Below are positions 17,295 to 26,287 of a stretch of 64,000 bases of DNA, in pieces. The position numbers were made by a program, and so were the translations under genes. The stretch's first letter is position 1; each line of letters begins with the position of its first letter. The stretch comes from Clostridia bacterium (GTDB lineage: Bacteria > Bacillota > Peptococcia > DRI-13 > UBA5745), in NCBI GenBank assembly GCA_018434325.1, contig JAHDPO010000024.1:1-64000 (forward strand). The letters run 5' to 3'. A model generated the notes under the pieces. It searched no databases. It was given only the letters and a program-made list of their open reading frames with translations, and was not told where the DNA came from.

Positions 17295-18281
17295 CTAAAA
17301 CTTATGCTCTGCCAGCTTAACCATCAATCCCGACTCGATCCATTCCACGGTCTTTAAAATGGCCGCCCGGATAGCCTTGGCCTTGGAGCTGCCGTGGCAG
17401 ACGATGCTGAGGCCGTTGATGCCTAATAAGGGTGCGCCGCCGATCTCCTCATAATCCAGCTTTTTCTTTACTTCCTTTAAAGCAGGCTTCAAAAGCAGAG
17501 CGCCCAGCTTGCTGCGGCTGTCGGCGTAAAACGCCTCCTTCATCATCGTAAATAAGGCGTCGGCCGTACCTTCCATGGTTTTTAAAGCCACATTGCCGGC
17601 AAAGCCGTCGGTAACCACCACGTCGGCCCGGCCGCTGAAAATATCCCGGGCTTCAATATTGCCGCAAAAACCCAGCCCTTCCGCCGCCGCCAGCAGCTGA
17701 TGAGCCTTTTGGGTGCGCTCGTCGCCCTTCTCGGCTTCGGCGCCGTTGCTCAGCAGAAATACCCGGGGATTTTTAGCCTCCAAGGCAATCTCCGCATAAA
17801 TCTTGCCCATCCAGGCAAATTGCAGCAGGTTCTCCGGCGTGGAATCCAGATTAGCGCCGATATCCAGCACCACCCTGGGCCCTTCCAGGGTAGGTATGCA
17901 GCCGCCGATGGCCGGACGGTCCACTCCCGGCAGGCGGCCCAGGCCAAATAAAGCGGCAACCATTTGAGCGCCGGTGCTGCCCGCCGATACCACGGCTTCG
18001 GCCCGGCCTTCTTTCACCAGCTTAGTAGCCACACTGATGGAAGCATCCTTCTTTTTGCGGTAAGCCATAGCCGGATGCTCATCCATTTCAATGACCTGGC
18101 TGCAATGAACAATCTCGACTCTCGCTTCCGCCTCTGCTTGAGGCCAATGCTGCAAAATGGCCTCCTTGCCGCCCACTAAAAGCAGCTCCAGCTTTGGCGA
18201 AGCAGCCAAAGCCTGCCGGGCCCCTGCCAAAATCTCAGCCGGTGCGTGATCTCCTCCCATGACGTCCAAAGCTATTTTCAT
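17295..18281 (-). CDS. plsX: Phosphate acyltransferase PlsX
   Basis: PlsX converts acyl-ACP to acyl-phosphate, the first step of phosphatidic acid synthesis by the PlsX-PlsY route. The 328 aa protein starts MKIALDVMGGDHAPAEILAG and contains SAGSTGAQMVAALFGLGRL and VVVTDGFAGNVALKTMEG, all typical. It stands in the common order yceD-rpmF-plsX-acpP. No fapR repressor gene or fabHDGF genes are present here. Confidence 0.97.
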   Translation of the reverse strand: MKIALDVMGGDHAPAEILAGARQALAASPKLELLLVGGKEAILQHWPQAEAEARVEIVHCSQVIEMDEHPAMAYRKKKDASISVATKLVKEGRAEAVVSAGSTGAQMVAALFGLGRLPGVDRPAIGGCIPTLEGPRVVLDIGANLDSTPENLLQFAWMGKIYAEIALEAKNPRVFLLSNGAEAEKGDERTQKAHQLLAAAEGLGFCGNIEARDIFSGRADVVVTDGFAGNVALKTMEGTADALFTMMKEAFYADSRSKLGALLLKPALKEVKKKLDYEEIGGAPLLGINGLSIVCHGSSKAKAIRAAILKTVEWIESGLMVKLAEHKF

Positions 18282-18474
18282 ATTAATACCCCTAACTCAT
18301 AATAAGAAAAAACCCTCCCGCTCATTTTAAGCCAATGCCATACAAGCACAAGCCTCAAAAGAGTCCTTCCGCAAAGCCAGTCGAGAAGCCCCTACGGATA
18401 CAAGGAGAGTCCATCCATTAAACATTATTGATTGTCGTTGCCATAACATCCCATAGGCCGGGCGAACTAAAAAC

Positions 18475-18666
18475 TTAGTCCTCTTTCTTAGCCGGCGCAA
18501 TAGTGATGCTTTCGTTGTAATAGCCGCATGAAGGACAAATCCGATGAGGCATTTTGAACTCATGGCATTTGGGGCACTCCACATAATTGGGAGCTTCCAT
18601 TTTCATTGCCTCGGCACGGCTTCTCCGCACTCTGGCTTTGGAATGACGATGCTGTTGTACACCCAT
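18475..18666 (-). CDS. rpmF: 50S ribosomal protein L32
   Basis: Ribosomal protein L32, 63 aa. It begins [20 protein letters not shown] and has a zinc-binding CPKC ... CPSC pair, the Zn-type C+ form. The ATG at 18666 follows AAAGGAGGTGTGGATC; an in-frame ATG nine bases upstream lies within the ribosome binding site and is unlikely. It follows the yceD gene and precedes plsX, with a 193 bp gap that contains no recognised gene. Confidence 0.97.
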   Translation of the reverse strand: MGVQQHRHSKARVRRSRAEAMKMEAPNYVECPKCHEFKMPHRICPSCGYYNESITIAPAKKED

Positions 18667-18701
18667 GATCCACACCTCCTTTATACTAACCGTGTAGTGT
18701 C

Positions 18702-19169
18702 TTATTTCTGGAATAAATCTTTTAATGCTGCTAACCGGGGATCCACTTCTTCTTTAGGGCAAGAACAATCACCTTCGTTTAAGTTCTTGCCGCACTGCAA
18801 GCATAAGCCCTTACAATCTTTCCGGCAAAATACCTGCATGGGAATGGAAGTGACCCATATCTGGCCGGCAATATCCCCCAGGTCAATAGAGGGGTCTATA
18901 TCCGGAAACTCATCATAGTCATAATCTTCTTCGACGTCCACAGCAAGATCTTGCTCCACAGGAGACAGGCAGCGGCTGCAAACCAGTTGAACCTTGGCCA
19001 CCAAACGGCCGGCCAGACGAAAGTCATTGCCGCCGTTGGTCAGCGTGCCTGTCACATGGATGGGTGTCAGCAAAACGTAATCTTCTTCTCCCCCTTCCGG
19101 GGAAAGAAAGAAATCAAAGGCTTCCACAGCCCCCGGCTCTTGTCGCAGCCGGCCGATTTCTATTTTCAT
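18702..19169 (-). CDS. YceD/DUF177 family protein
   Basis: A 155 aa DUF177 protein. In bacteria and plastids the family is linked to 23S rRNA accumulation and is encoded next to rpmF. It has two Cys pairs, CSRCL (residues ~64-68) and [13 protein letters not shown] ... CSC near the C-terminus, likely a zinc site. The ATG at 19169 follows AAGGTAGGG; the longer frame from 19208 has no site. It is driven by a near-perfect promoter at 19214-19242. Confidence 0.9.
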   Translation of the reverse strand: MKIEIGRLRQEPGAVEAFDFFLSPEGGEEDYVLLTPIHVTGTLTNGGNDFRLAGRLVAKVQLVCSRCLSPVEQDLAVDVEEDYDYDEFPDIDPSIDLGDIAGQIWVTSIPMQVFCRKDCKGLCLQCGKNLNEGDCSCPKEEVDPRLAALKDLFQK

Positions 19170-19213
19170 TGCATACCCTACCTTAAGGCTTTTTTGATAA
19201 AATACCAAAAGTC

Positions 19214-19242
19214 ATTATATCAGCAGCCCCAGCCTTTGTCAA
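19214..19242 (-). promoter_or_regulatory. Consensus promoter of the yceD-rpmF-plsX transcript
   Basis: TTGACA (19242-19237) and TATAAT (19219-19214) on the minus strand with a 17 bp spacer. Both boxes match the vegetative consensus exactly. Confidence 0.88.
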
Positions 19243-19274
19243 TGACGCGCCGCGAATAATCTCAGGCCATAATC

Positions 19275-20213
19275 TCAGGCCATCATTGTTGTTTTAGAAG
19301 CTTCGTAAAGCTGGCTGCCCTTGCCGCCGGAATTTATCCACTGGGAGGCATATTTGACGAAGACTTTAAGGGCGGGTGACATATTGACGTTTTTGGGTAT
19401 CGCCAAATGAATCCGTCTTTTTATGGTAGGCGTCAGATTCAGGATAGAAATCTGGTTGCTGTCATAGCCCATAGTTAAAGCAACCTTGGAAGAAAGCACA
19501 GAAATCCCCATATCTTCGACGGTTAAGTCCATAATCATTTTTACGGAAGAGCAGGTCATGATCACATTAGGTTTGAAACCCGCCGTGTGGCAGGCCTTGT
19601 CAAAATCGTGATAGTGGCCTGAAGTAGGCGGCGTAATAATGAAATTTTCCTCGCGCAATTCCTTCAGATCCACTGTTTTGCGAAAAGCCAGGGGGTGGTG
19701 CTTGCTGGTCAGCAAAACCATACTGTCAGCGTATAAAGGGAAATATTGAAAAGCCGAATCGTTATCTTCATGCTGGACAATAGCCACATCCAGCTTAGAG
19801 GAGCTGATCATATCAAGGAGCTCTTCATCCTGGCTCTCGACGAGGCTCAGCTTGACGCCGGGGAATTCTTTATTGAAATCCGCCAGCAGCTTAGGTATGG
19901 AATAATGGGCAACGACAGGTATAATGCCCACGGCAAGATAGCCCTTATCCATCGACACATATTCCTGGATGCATTGTTGAGCTACGCTGACTTCTTTCAT
20001 AATGCGCACAGCATGCTCCACAAACTCCTTGCCGGCAGCGGAAAGGTAAACGGACCGGGTGGTTCTTATAAATAAGTGCACTCCCAGCTCCTTCTCAAGA
20101 TTGCCTATTTGTTGAGAAAGAGAGGATTGGGCAACATTAATCTCTTCAGCGGCGCGGGTAAAACTATGATGCCTTGCGACAGCCAGAACGTATTCCAACT
20201 GATGTAATTGCAT
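19275..20213 (-). CDS. LysR-family transcriptional regulator
   Basis: A 312 aa LysR regulator: N-terminal winged HTH (MQLHQLEYVLAVARHHSFTRAAEEINVAQSSLSQQI is the region of residues 1-36) and a C-terminal periplasmic-binding-like effector domain. It resembles the CynR/CysB/BenM type that senses small aromatic or acidic ligands. The ATG at 20213 follows AAAGGGGGATATT; an upstream extension to 20270 is unlikely. It lies at the downstream end of the molybdenum hydroxylase cluster on the same strand, so it is the best candidate regulator of that cluster. The effector is unknown. Confidence 0.9.
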   Translation of the reverse strand: MQLHQLEYVLAVARHHSFTRAAEEINVAQSSLSQQIGNLEKELGVHLFIRTTRSVYLSAAGKEFVEHAVRIMKEVSVAQQCIQEYVSMDKGYLAVGIIPVVAHYSIPKLLADFNKEFPGVKLSLVESQDEELLDMISSSKLDVAIVQHEDNDSAFQYFPLYADSMVLLTSKHHPLAFRKTVDLKELREENFIITPPTSGHYHDFDKACHTAGFKPNVIMTCSSVKMIMDLTVEDMGISVLSSKVALTMGYDSNQISILNLTPTIKRRIHLAIPKNVNMSPALKVFVKYASQWINSGGKGSQLYEASKTTMMA

Positions 20214-20336
20214 AATATCCCCCTTTGTATCCACGAATAGAATTACAGCTTTAAATCGAATAGATGACACAATGCCTTTTCGCTAACCATAAGGCAAATT
20301 CCTCTTTACTGCCAAAAAATAAAAGTGATTTATTTC

Positions 20337-20780
20337 TCAAGCCGGCTGTTTTAAATATTTACAGAGCATGGCCGCCGCGATTATTCCGGAAAAATCTCCG
20401 TGGGGCCCCTGCATTTCATTGGCGGCCAGAGTTGCCGCCTCCTTATGGTTATCCACATAAACGGGCAGGTTAAAATGCCTTTCGATCTTATCCCTTTGGG
20501 AATCGTTGGGGAATTGGCAGCCGGTATGCCGGATAATATTCCCGCTATTCTTGTCTATATCGTCGGCGATGCCTATGCCTATTCCCTGAAGCTGGTCATT
20601 AAATAATTCCAGGGGCACCGTTTCCGACAAGCTTTTGATGATAAATATGATTTCCATGACTATAGCATCAGGGTTTTTTTGAGCGTCCACCGACAAAGAG
20701 CTATGGAAGGCCACCTTCCCCTGATCACTGACCAAACCTATGGCTACCATTGTTTCCTTTATGTCAACACCGACGTACAT
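20337..20780 (-). pseudogene. Truncated ROK-family kinase/regulator, internal deletion
   Basis: The 147 aa product begins like a ROK protein (MYVGVDIKETMVAIGLVSDQG, residues 1-21). It continues through the GIGIGIADDID segment and NLPVYVDNHKEAATLAANEM, which corresponds to the family's PVxxENDANaAalaE region but with altered residues. The text then jumps to DFSGIIAAAMLCKYL, which resembles the last residues of ROK proteins (AGIIGAAxL). About 150 residues of the usual ~300, including the catalytic and zinc-site region, are missing. I read this as an in-frame internal deletion and probably non-functional, although it keeps a good ribosome binding site (AAGGGGG). It lies in the 700 bp between the hydroxylase and LysR genes. 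Confidence 0.6.
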
Positions 20781-20915
20781 AGCCAACCCCCTTACCCCTC
20801 AGTTCTACAATGCCTTATAGCAGATTTTCTGATAAGCGCCGGGTGTTTCAGACAGGGAGTGTCCCTCCATGAAACTCATTTTGAGACACCCCCTTGCATC
20901 AGCATACCCGGGTTC

Positions 20916-23267
20916 TTACTTGGCCGCCTGTTCCTTTTCCTTCTTCTCTTTGATTGCCCGCCAGACCTTTTCATAAGACAAAGGCAAGGTAGCAATGTTT
21001 ACTCCTGTGGCGTCATAAATAGCGTTTCTCACCGCACCCATGGTGGGGTTGTTGGAGCCTTCGCCGATTTCCTTCAGGCCCCAGGGCGTGGCCGGTTCGT
21101 CGTTGCTGGGAATCAGATCATTGGTGAAATTAGGCATGTCTAAAGCCGTAATGATGCGGTAGCCGCCCACATCGGGATTGATGATTTTGCCATCCTTATT
21201 GAAGACAACCTCTTCCATAACCGTTTCACTGAAGCCCATGCCGAAAGCGCCATGAACCTGGCCTTTCATCAGAGCAGGGTTGATAATCTGGCCGGCGTCG
21301 TGAACGTCCCAGGCATGAAGAACTTCGATCTCACCGGTTTCTTCATCGACCTGCACTTCGGCAGCCTGGGTACAGAAGCTGTAAGAAGGCGATGTGGCAA
21401 CGGGAGCGCCCTTGTGGTATCCTCCCAGTCTGGGTACGGTGTAAACACCGGTGCCCACTAAAGGCCCTTTGATGATAAAGTATTTTTTGGCCGCCTCTTC
21501 AAAAGTTATGGGCTCAACCTTGGGACGGGATTTCGAGAAAATAATCCCCTCTTCGCATTCCAGATCCTCCGGCGGCAGATGCATCATAAAGCCTGCGGTT
21601 TCGAGGATCTTGGCCTTGATTTCTTCCCCTGCCCGCTTGCAGGCCCAGCCGCAATAGGCTGTCTGACGGCTGGAGTAAGCCCCAAAGTCCAGGGGCGCCG
21701 TTTCCGTGTCGCCGGTGACGATTTTCATATTCTCATAGCGATAACCCATAGCCTCGGCCGTCATCTGGCACAAAACCGTATCGGAGCCCTGGCCGATATC
21801 GATGGCATTGGCATAGAGGGTAGCGGAAGTACCGTCTTCATTCACCCTAACCATACAGGAGGAGGAAGGATAATCGTTGCGGTATATGGGATAACCGGCG
21901 CCGGTAACGAAAGAGCCTGTGGCCATGCCAATACCTCTGCCCTTGGGCAGGCCCTTTTCCTTCTTGGCTTTCCAATCGGTTATTTCTTCGATCTTGTCCA
22001 AAGCCTCTGACAGATAACAGGATTGTATGCCCATGCCATTGCAGGTATTGGTGTTTGCCTGTCGGGCATTTCTCTTGCGGATCTCAATGGGGTCAATGCC
22101 TAAATCCTCGGCCACATTATCCAAATGGCTCTCAAAGGCATATTTGGGCTGGGGAGCGCCGTGGCCTCTTTGGGCGCCGCAGGCCGGCAGGTTGGTATAC
22201 ATTCTCACCAGATCAAACTGGTAGTTCTCGAAATCGTAGGTCAAAGGCAGCAGGCCGCCGGCATAATAAGCCGTGGCGATGCCCAGGCTGGTATAGGCGC
22301 CGCCGTCCAGAACGAAATTGGCCTTGGCTGCCAGAATCTTACCCTCTTTGCTCACACCGGTGGTAATTTCATAATGACCCTGATGACGGCCCCGGTTATG
22401 GGCAAACATTTCCGCCCGGTCATAGAACATCTTTACCGGCCGGCCCGTAAGCCTCGATAACACTGCGCCGTTGAATTCCAGGCCCGTAGGCTCAAGCTTG
22501 CCGCCGAAGCCGCCGCCGACCAGAGGCCGGATTACCCTGACGTCGCCCATTTTCAATCCGAATTCCCGGGCAATGTAGTATTGGAAGTAATGGACCGACT
22601 GAGTGCTGGAATATACCGTCAGCTTATTATCCTTCCAGATGGAAATAGCGGAATGGGGCTCGATGGGGCATTGGTAAGTTCTTTGGCCTTCGAACACGTC
22701 GGTTCTTACGTGGTAGGCCTCTTCCAGAGCCTTATCCACATCGCCGAAGAGCTGGTGGATCTCCGTATTGATGTTCCGGGGATATTCCTCATGAATCTGA
22801 GGCATATCCTCATTCATGGCGGTCCGGTAATCCAGCACCGCCGGCAGCACTTCATATTCGACTTTTATAGCTTTCAAAGCCTTGTAGCAGGTTTCCTCGT
22901 CCACGCAAGCAACGGCTGCTACTTTATCGCCTACAAAGCGCACCTTATCTATACAAAGCACATTCTCATCCCAGCGGGCCGGGCTGATGCCGTATTTGAG
23001 GTCAGGCACATCCTTATGGGTGATTACCTTGATGACGCCCGGTATTTTTTCTGCTTCCGAGGTGTCAATGCTCAGAATTTTGGCATGAGCATGGGGGCTG
23101 GTCAGCATTTTGCCGTAAAGCATGTTGGGAAATTTCAGGTCGCCGCAGTATTTCCCGGCGCCGGTAGCCTTGGAAACCCCATCGATCCGGGGCTTACTCT
23201 GGCCGATTTGTGTATACTCTTTTTTCTTATATAAAGTATTTTCCTTAGGATATCTGATGCCTTCCAT
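20916..23267 (-). CDS. Molybdenum hydroxylase large subunit (xanthine dehydrogenase family)
   Basis: The molybdopterin-binding catalytic subunit (783 aa) of a xanthine dehydrogenase/4-hydroxybenzoyl-CoA reductase family enzyme. Visible are the a/b hammerhead start (GKYCGDLKFPNMLYGKMLTS), cofactor loop RPLVGGGFGGKLEPTG, ACGAQRGHGAPQPKYAFE, AIDIGQGSDTVLCQM and the catalytic Glu in LKEIGEGSNNPTMGAVRNA. The enzyme adds or removes oxygen at a carbon of an aromatic, N-heterocyclic or CoA-bound substrate, with electrons passing over 2Fe-2S clusters and FAD. It is transcribed last of three subunit genes (FAD, 2Fe-2S, Mo). The linked CoA ligase suggests a CoA thioester, but the substrate is not determinable from sequence. 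Confidence 0.92.
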   Translation of the reverse strand: MEGIRYPKENTLYKKKEYTQIGQSKPRIDGVSKATGAGKYCGDLKFPNMLYGKMLTSPHAHAKILSIDTSEAEKIPGVIKVITHKDVPDLKYGISPARWDENVLCIDKVRFVGDKVAAVACVDEETCYKALKAIKVEYEVLPAVLDYRTAMNEDMPQIHEEYPRNINTEIHQLFGDVDKALEEAYHVRTDVFEGQRTYQCPIEPHSAISIWKDNKLTVYSSTQSVHYFQYYIAREFGLKMGDVRVIRPLVGGGFGGKLEPTGLEFNGAVLSRLTGRPVKMFYDRAEMFAHNRGRHQGHYEITTGVSKEGKILAAKANFVLDGGAYTSLGIATAYYAGGLLPLTYDFENYQFDLVRMYTNLPACGAQRGHGAPQPKYAFESHLDNVAEDLGIDPIEIRKRNARQANTNTCNGMGIQSCYLSEALDKIEEITDWKAKKEKGLPKGRGIGMATGSFVTGAGYPIYRNDYPSSSCMVRVNEDGTSATLYANAIDIGQGSDTVLCQMTAEAMGYRYENMKIVTGDTETAPLDFGAYSSRQTAYCGWACKRAGEEIKAKILETAGFMMHLPPEDLECEEGIIFSKSRPKVEPITFEEAAKKYFIIKGPLVGTGVYTVPRLGGYHKGAPVATSPSYSFCTQAAEVQVDEETGEIEVLHAWDVHDAGQIINPALMKGQVHGAFGMGFSETVMEEVVFNKDGKIINPDVGGYRIITALDMPNFTNDLIPSNDEPATPWGLKEIGEGSNNPTMGAVRNAIYDATGVNIATLPLSYEKVWRAIKEKKEKEQAAK

Positions 23268-23281
23268 TTATACTCCCTCCT

Positions 23282-23788
23282 TTAATTCAGTACTTCTTGT
23301 CCCGACGCCGCCATGATTGCCTTGATGATGTTGATATAACCGGTGCAGCGGCAGAGGTTGCCGGAGATACCTGCCCGGACTTCTTCTTCCGTAGGCTTAG
23401 GGTTTTCTGTCAAAAGGGCTTTCGCCGACAGAATCATGCCTGCGGAGCAATAGCCGCACTGAATGGCGCCGTATTCCAGAAATTTCTCCTGAATATTATC
23501 TAAATTAGAGGTAGAAGCCACCCCTTCAATAGTCGTAACCTTCATGCCGTCGGCTTCAATGGCCAGGATCAGACAGGAGTTAACGGGCTTGCCATCCAAA
23601 AGCACCGTACAGGAGCCGCAGTCACCCAGCTCGCAGCCTTTTTTGGTTCCCGTCAGATCAAGCTCTTCTCTGAGGAAGTTGACCAGCAGAGTATTGGCCT
23701 TGACTACTTTGGTATACTCAATGCCGTTAACATTGATTGTTACGAGATAACGTTTTATTCCATTATTATCAACGATGAAATTTGACAT
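23282..23788 (-). CDS. Molybdenum hydroxylase small subunit, two 2Fe-2S clusters
   Basis: A 168 aa iron-sulfur subunit that carries electrons between molybdenum and FAD. The N-terminal plant-type ferredoxin fold has CELGDCGSC plus a later Cys (NSCLIL). The C-terminal helical domain has CGYCSAGM and CRCTGY. Both clusters therefore have all eight Cys. It starts 15 bp after the FAD subunit and ends 14 bp before the large subunit, a tight operon. Confidence 0.95.
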   Translation of the reverse strand: MSNFIVDNNGIKRYLVTINVNGIEYTKVVKANTLLVNFLREELDLTGTKKGCELGDCGSCTVLLDGKPVNSCLILAIEADGMKVTTIEGVASTSNLDNIQEKFLEYGAIQCGYCSAGMILSAKALLTENPKPTEEEVRAGISGNLCRCTGYINIIKAIMAASGQEVLN

Positions 23789-23803
23789 ATTCTCACTCCT
23801 TTC

Positions 23804-24673
23804 TTAGATGTGGCCATGATCAATGGCTTTGCGCAAAGCCCGTTTCGTATAAATTCGCACCAGATCCCGGCGGTATTCTTCAGAGGCCCGGAAGTCCGTA
23901 ATCGGCTTACACTCTGAGGCAGCAATTTTGCCCGCTTCCTCCAGCAGCTCATCGCTGATCTTTTTGCCAATAAGGAATTCTTCGGTCTTCTTCGCCCGCA
24001 TAGGTACAGGAGCCACTGCTCCCAAGGCTACGCGAGCGTCCTTAATTACATCGTTTTCAACCTGAACCGCTGCCGCAACGCCTACCACCGCTAAAGCTCC
24101 CGCCCGGCGCAGAGCAAATTTGAAATAGGTGCTGCCGGTCATGGCCTGATCGGGAATGATGATTTCCGTAATAATCTCACTTTTTTCAAGCAGGCACTTG
24201 CTGGGTCCGCAGAACACATCTTCTACGGGCAGCTGGCGCTGACCATTGGGGCCTTCGATAGTTGCAGTGGCATTAAGAGCCATCAGAATAGGCGGCATAT
24301 CGGCAGAGGGAACGGCGCTGACCAGGTTGCCGCCTACGGTGCCGCTGTGGCGTACCTGATTGGCCGCCATTGTGTGAGCCGCATTGGATACAGAGGGATA
24401 TTTCTGCTGTACAACCTCGGAAAACACGATGTCGTTGATGGTGGAGGCCGCGCCGATAACAACGCCCTTGCCCTGCACATATTCGATTTTTCTCAGTCCG
24501 GGAATTTTCTTGATGGACACCAGGATTTGCGGTGATAGCAGCCCATGCTTCATCTTGGGCAGCAAGTCGGTGCCGCCGCTAATAACCTTAGCGCAGTCAA
24601 TATTCTCCGCTAATAGCTGACAGGCTTCCGCTACGCTGGCAGGTACATAATAATCAAAATCCGGTAGATACAT
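23804..24673 (-). CDS. Molybdenum hydroxylase FAD-binding subunit
   Basis: A 289 aa flavoprotein subunit of the CoxM/XdhB type. FAD-binding motifs are VISGGTDLLPKMKHG near the N-terminus and RHSGTVGGNLVSAVPSADMPP around residue 108. The length matches ordinary CoxM-like subunits. It lacks the ~40-residue insertion with four Cys that gives true 4-hydroxybenzoyl-CoA reductase its extra 4Fe-4S cluster, which argues against that specific reaction. First of the three hydroxylase genes, 24 bp after the CoA transferase. Confidence 0.92.
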   Translation of the reverse strand: MYLPDFDYYVPASVAEACQLLAENIDCAKVISGGTDLLPKMKHGLLSPQILVSIKKIPGLRKIEYVQGKGVVIGAASTINDIVFSEVVQQKYPSVSNAAHTMAANQVRHSGTVGGNLVSAVPSADMPPILMALNATATIEGPNGQRQLPVEDVFCGPSKCLLEKSEIITEIIIPDQAMTGSTYFKFALRRAGALAVVGVAAAVQVENDVIKDARVALGAVAPVPMRAKKTEEFLIGKKISDELLEEAGKIAASECKPITDFRASEEYRRDLVRIYTKRALRKAIDHGHI

Positions 24674-24697
24674 GGTTTAGCCCCCTTTAATGTATTT

Positions 24698-26257
24698 TTA
24701 TTTCGCCTGCATAATATCTTTGAGCTTACCCCAGGAGGCTTCAAAGATTTCTTTCGGCATTTCTTTGAGATCCTTGGCGATTTTCGGCTTAAATTCCATG
24801 GCTGCCAAAACATCTTTTTCCAAATCGACGCCCGGCGCAATTTCTATCAAGGTCATTTCGCCATCATCCAAAGTAAAGACAGCCCGTTCCGTAACATAAA
24901 CCACTTGCCTGCCCGCTTTGCAGGCATAGGGTCCGCTGAAGGTAACGTGGTCTACCTGATTGACGAATTTTTTGATATTGCCTTCCTTAACGATATGAAG
25001 ACGGCCCTCTTTTACCTCATACTCGGCGCCGACGGTCATGGTGCCCACAAAAACCACCTTTTTGGCGCTGCTGGAAATGTTGATAAAGCCGCCGGGGCCT
25101 ACCACCTTTGGTCCAAACTTGCTGACGTTAAGATTGCCCTGCTGGTCGGTTTGGGCCAGGCCCAGAACACAGGCGTCCAGGCCGCCGCCGTCATAGAAGT
25201 CAAACATATAGGGGTGGTCGACGGTGCATTCGGCATTATAGGTGGACGGGAAATCCAGACCGCCGGCCGGCATGCCGCCGAAGTTACCTAACTCCGTGCT
25301 CATGGTCAGCATTTCCATAACGCCCTCTTCTGCCGCCACGCTGGCCACGCCGTCGGGCATGCCGATGCCCAGATTCAGGGTGGAGTTGGATCTCAGCTCC
25401 ATCGCCGCTCTTCTGGCGATAACCTTTCTCTCATCAAGGGGCAGGGGAGCCACGTTGTCAATGGGCACCTTGCTGTCGCCGCAAAGGGCGGGATTATAGA
25501 AGGTTTTCTTGGTTTGCATATGGTTTTCCGGCTGGGCCACCACGATGTAATCCACCAGGACGCCGGGGACCTTTACCCGCTTGGGATGGAGAGTAAAAGG
25601 TTTGGCCAGGTATTCCACCTGGGCGATGACTATGCCGCCATTGTTTTTTGCCGCCGTTGCCAGGGAAAGGGCCTCCAGGAACAAGGCTTCCCTATCCATG
25701 GTCATATTGCCTCTTTCGTCGGCGGTGGAGCCCCGGATTATCGCAACATCAATGGGGAAGGGCTTATAATACAGGTACTCTTCTCCTTCAAACTCGATCA
25801 GCTTTACTTTTTCATCCTTTGTTATCTCGGAGACCTTACCGCCTTGCAGACGGGGGTCAACAAAGGTTCCTAAACCGACCTTGGTGATTACGCCCACTTT
25901 TTTGCCGGCCATCTGCCGCCACAGATGAGTCATAACCCCCTGGGGCAACAAGTGACACTCCACTTTATTGTCGGCTACCAATTGTCCTAATTTGGGTGCC
26001 TCGCCGATATGGCCTGCTATTACCTTTCTTACCAGGCCCTCATGGCCGAAATGATTCATGCCTCTGGTTTTGTGGTCGCCGCAGCCGCAGCTGTGGGTCA
26101 TGGTCAGGTTTTTGGGAAATCCGCTTTCCAAAAACCGATTTTCAATAGCTGCCGCCACCTCTTCAGGAAATCCGCATAAACCGGCGGTAGTCCACGCTAT
26201 TGTAGAACCATCCTTGATCAGCTCAGCCGACTGTTTTGCCGAAATAACCTTTGACAT
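24698..26257 (-). CDS. Family I CoA transferase (propionate/acetate CoA-transferase-like)
   Basis: A 519 aa fused alpha-beta CoA transferase like propionate CoA-transferase (Pct) and YdiF. It starts with the SAKQSAELIKDGSTIAW pattern and has NLGIGMPDGVASVAAEEG at the beginning of the beta half. The likely catalytic Glu is in MSTELGNFGGMPAGG (family E-x-G-x-x-GG). It moves CoA from a donor such as acetyl-CoA to a carboxylic acid through a glutamyl-CoA intermediate. Placed between the CoA ligase and the hydroxylase, it probably activates the imported acid or releases the product. AGGGAGAGG-type site precedes the ATG. Confidence 0.9.
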   Translation of the reverse strand: MSKVISAKQSAELIKDGSTIAWTTAGLCGFPEEVAAAIENRFLESGFPKNLTMTHSCGCGDHKTRGMNHFGHEGLVRKVIAGHIGEAPKLGQLVADNKVECHLLPQGVMTHLWRQMAGKKVGVITKVGLGTFVDPRLQGGKVSEITKDEKVKLIEFEGEEYLYYKPFPIDVAIIRGSTADERGNMTMDREALFLEALSLATAAKNNGGIVIAQVEYLAKPFTLHPKRVKVPGVLVDYIVVAQPENHMQTKKTFYNPALCGDSKVPIDNVAPLPLDERKVIARRAAMELRSNSTLNLGIGMPDGVASVAAEEGVMEMLTMSTELGNFGGMPAGGLDFPSTYNAECTVDHPYMFDFYDGGGLDACVLGLAQTDQQGNLNVSKFGPKVVGPGGFINISSSAKKVVFVGTMTVGAEYEVKEGRLHIVKEGNIKKFVNQVDHVTFSGPYACKAGRQVVYVTERAVFTLDDGEMTLIEIAPGVDLEKDVLAAMEFKPKIAKDLKEMPKEIFEASWGKLKDIMQAK

Positions 26258-26287
26258 ATCCTCTCTCCCTTCAACTCCTATTTCATC

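Noticed and set aside
20916-24673. True 4-hydroxybenzoyl-CoA reductase
   Set aside because: The FAD subunit is 289 aa without the Cys-containing insertion for the extra 4Fe-4S cluster, so that specific name is not supported.
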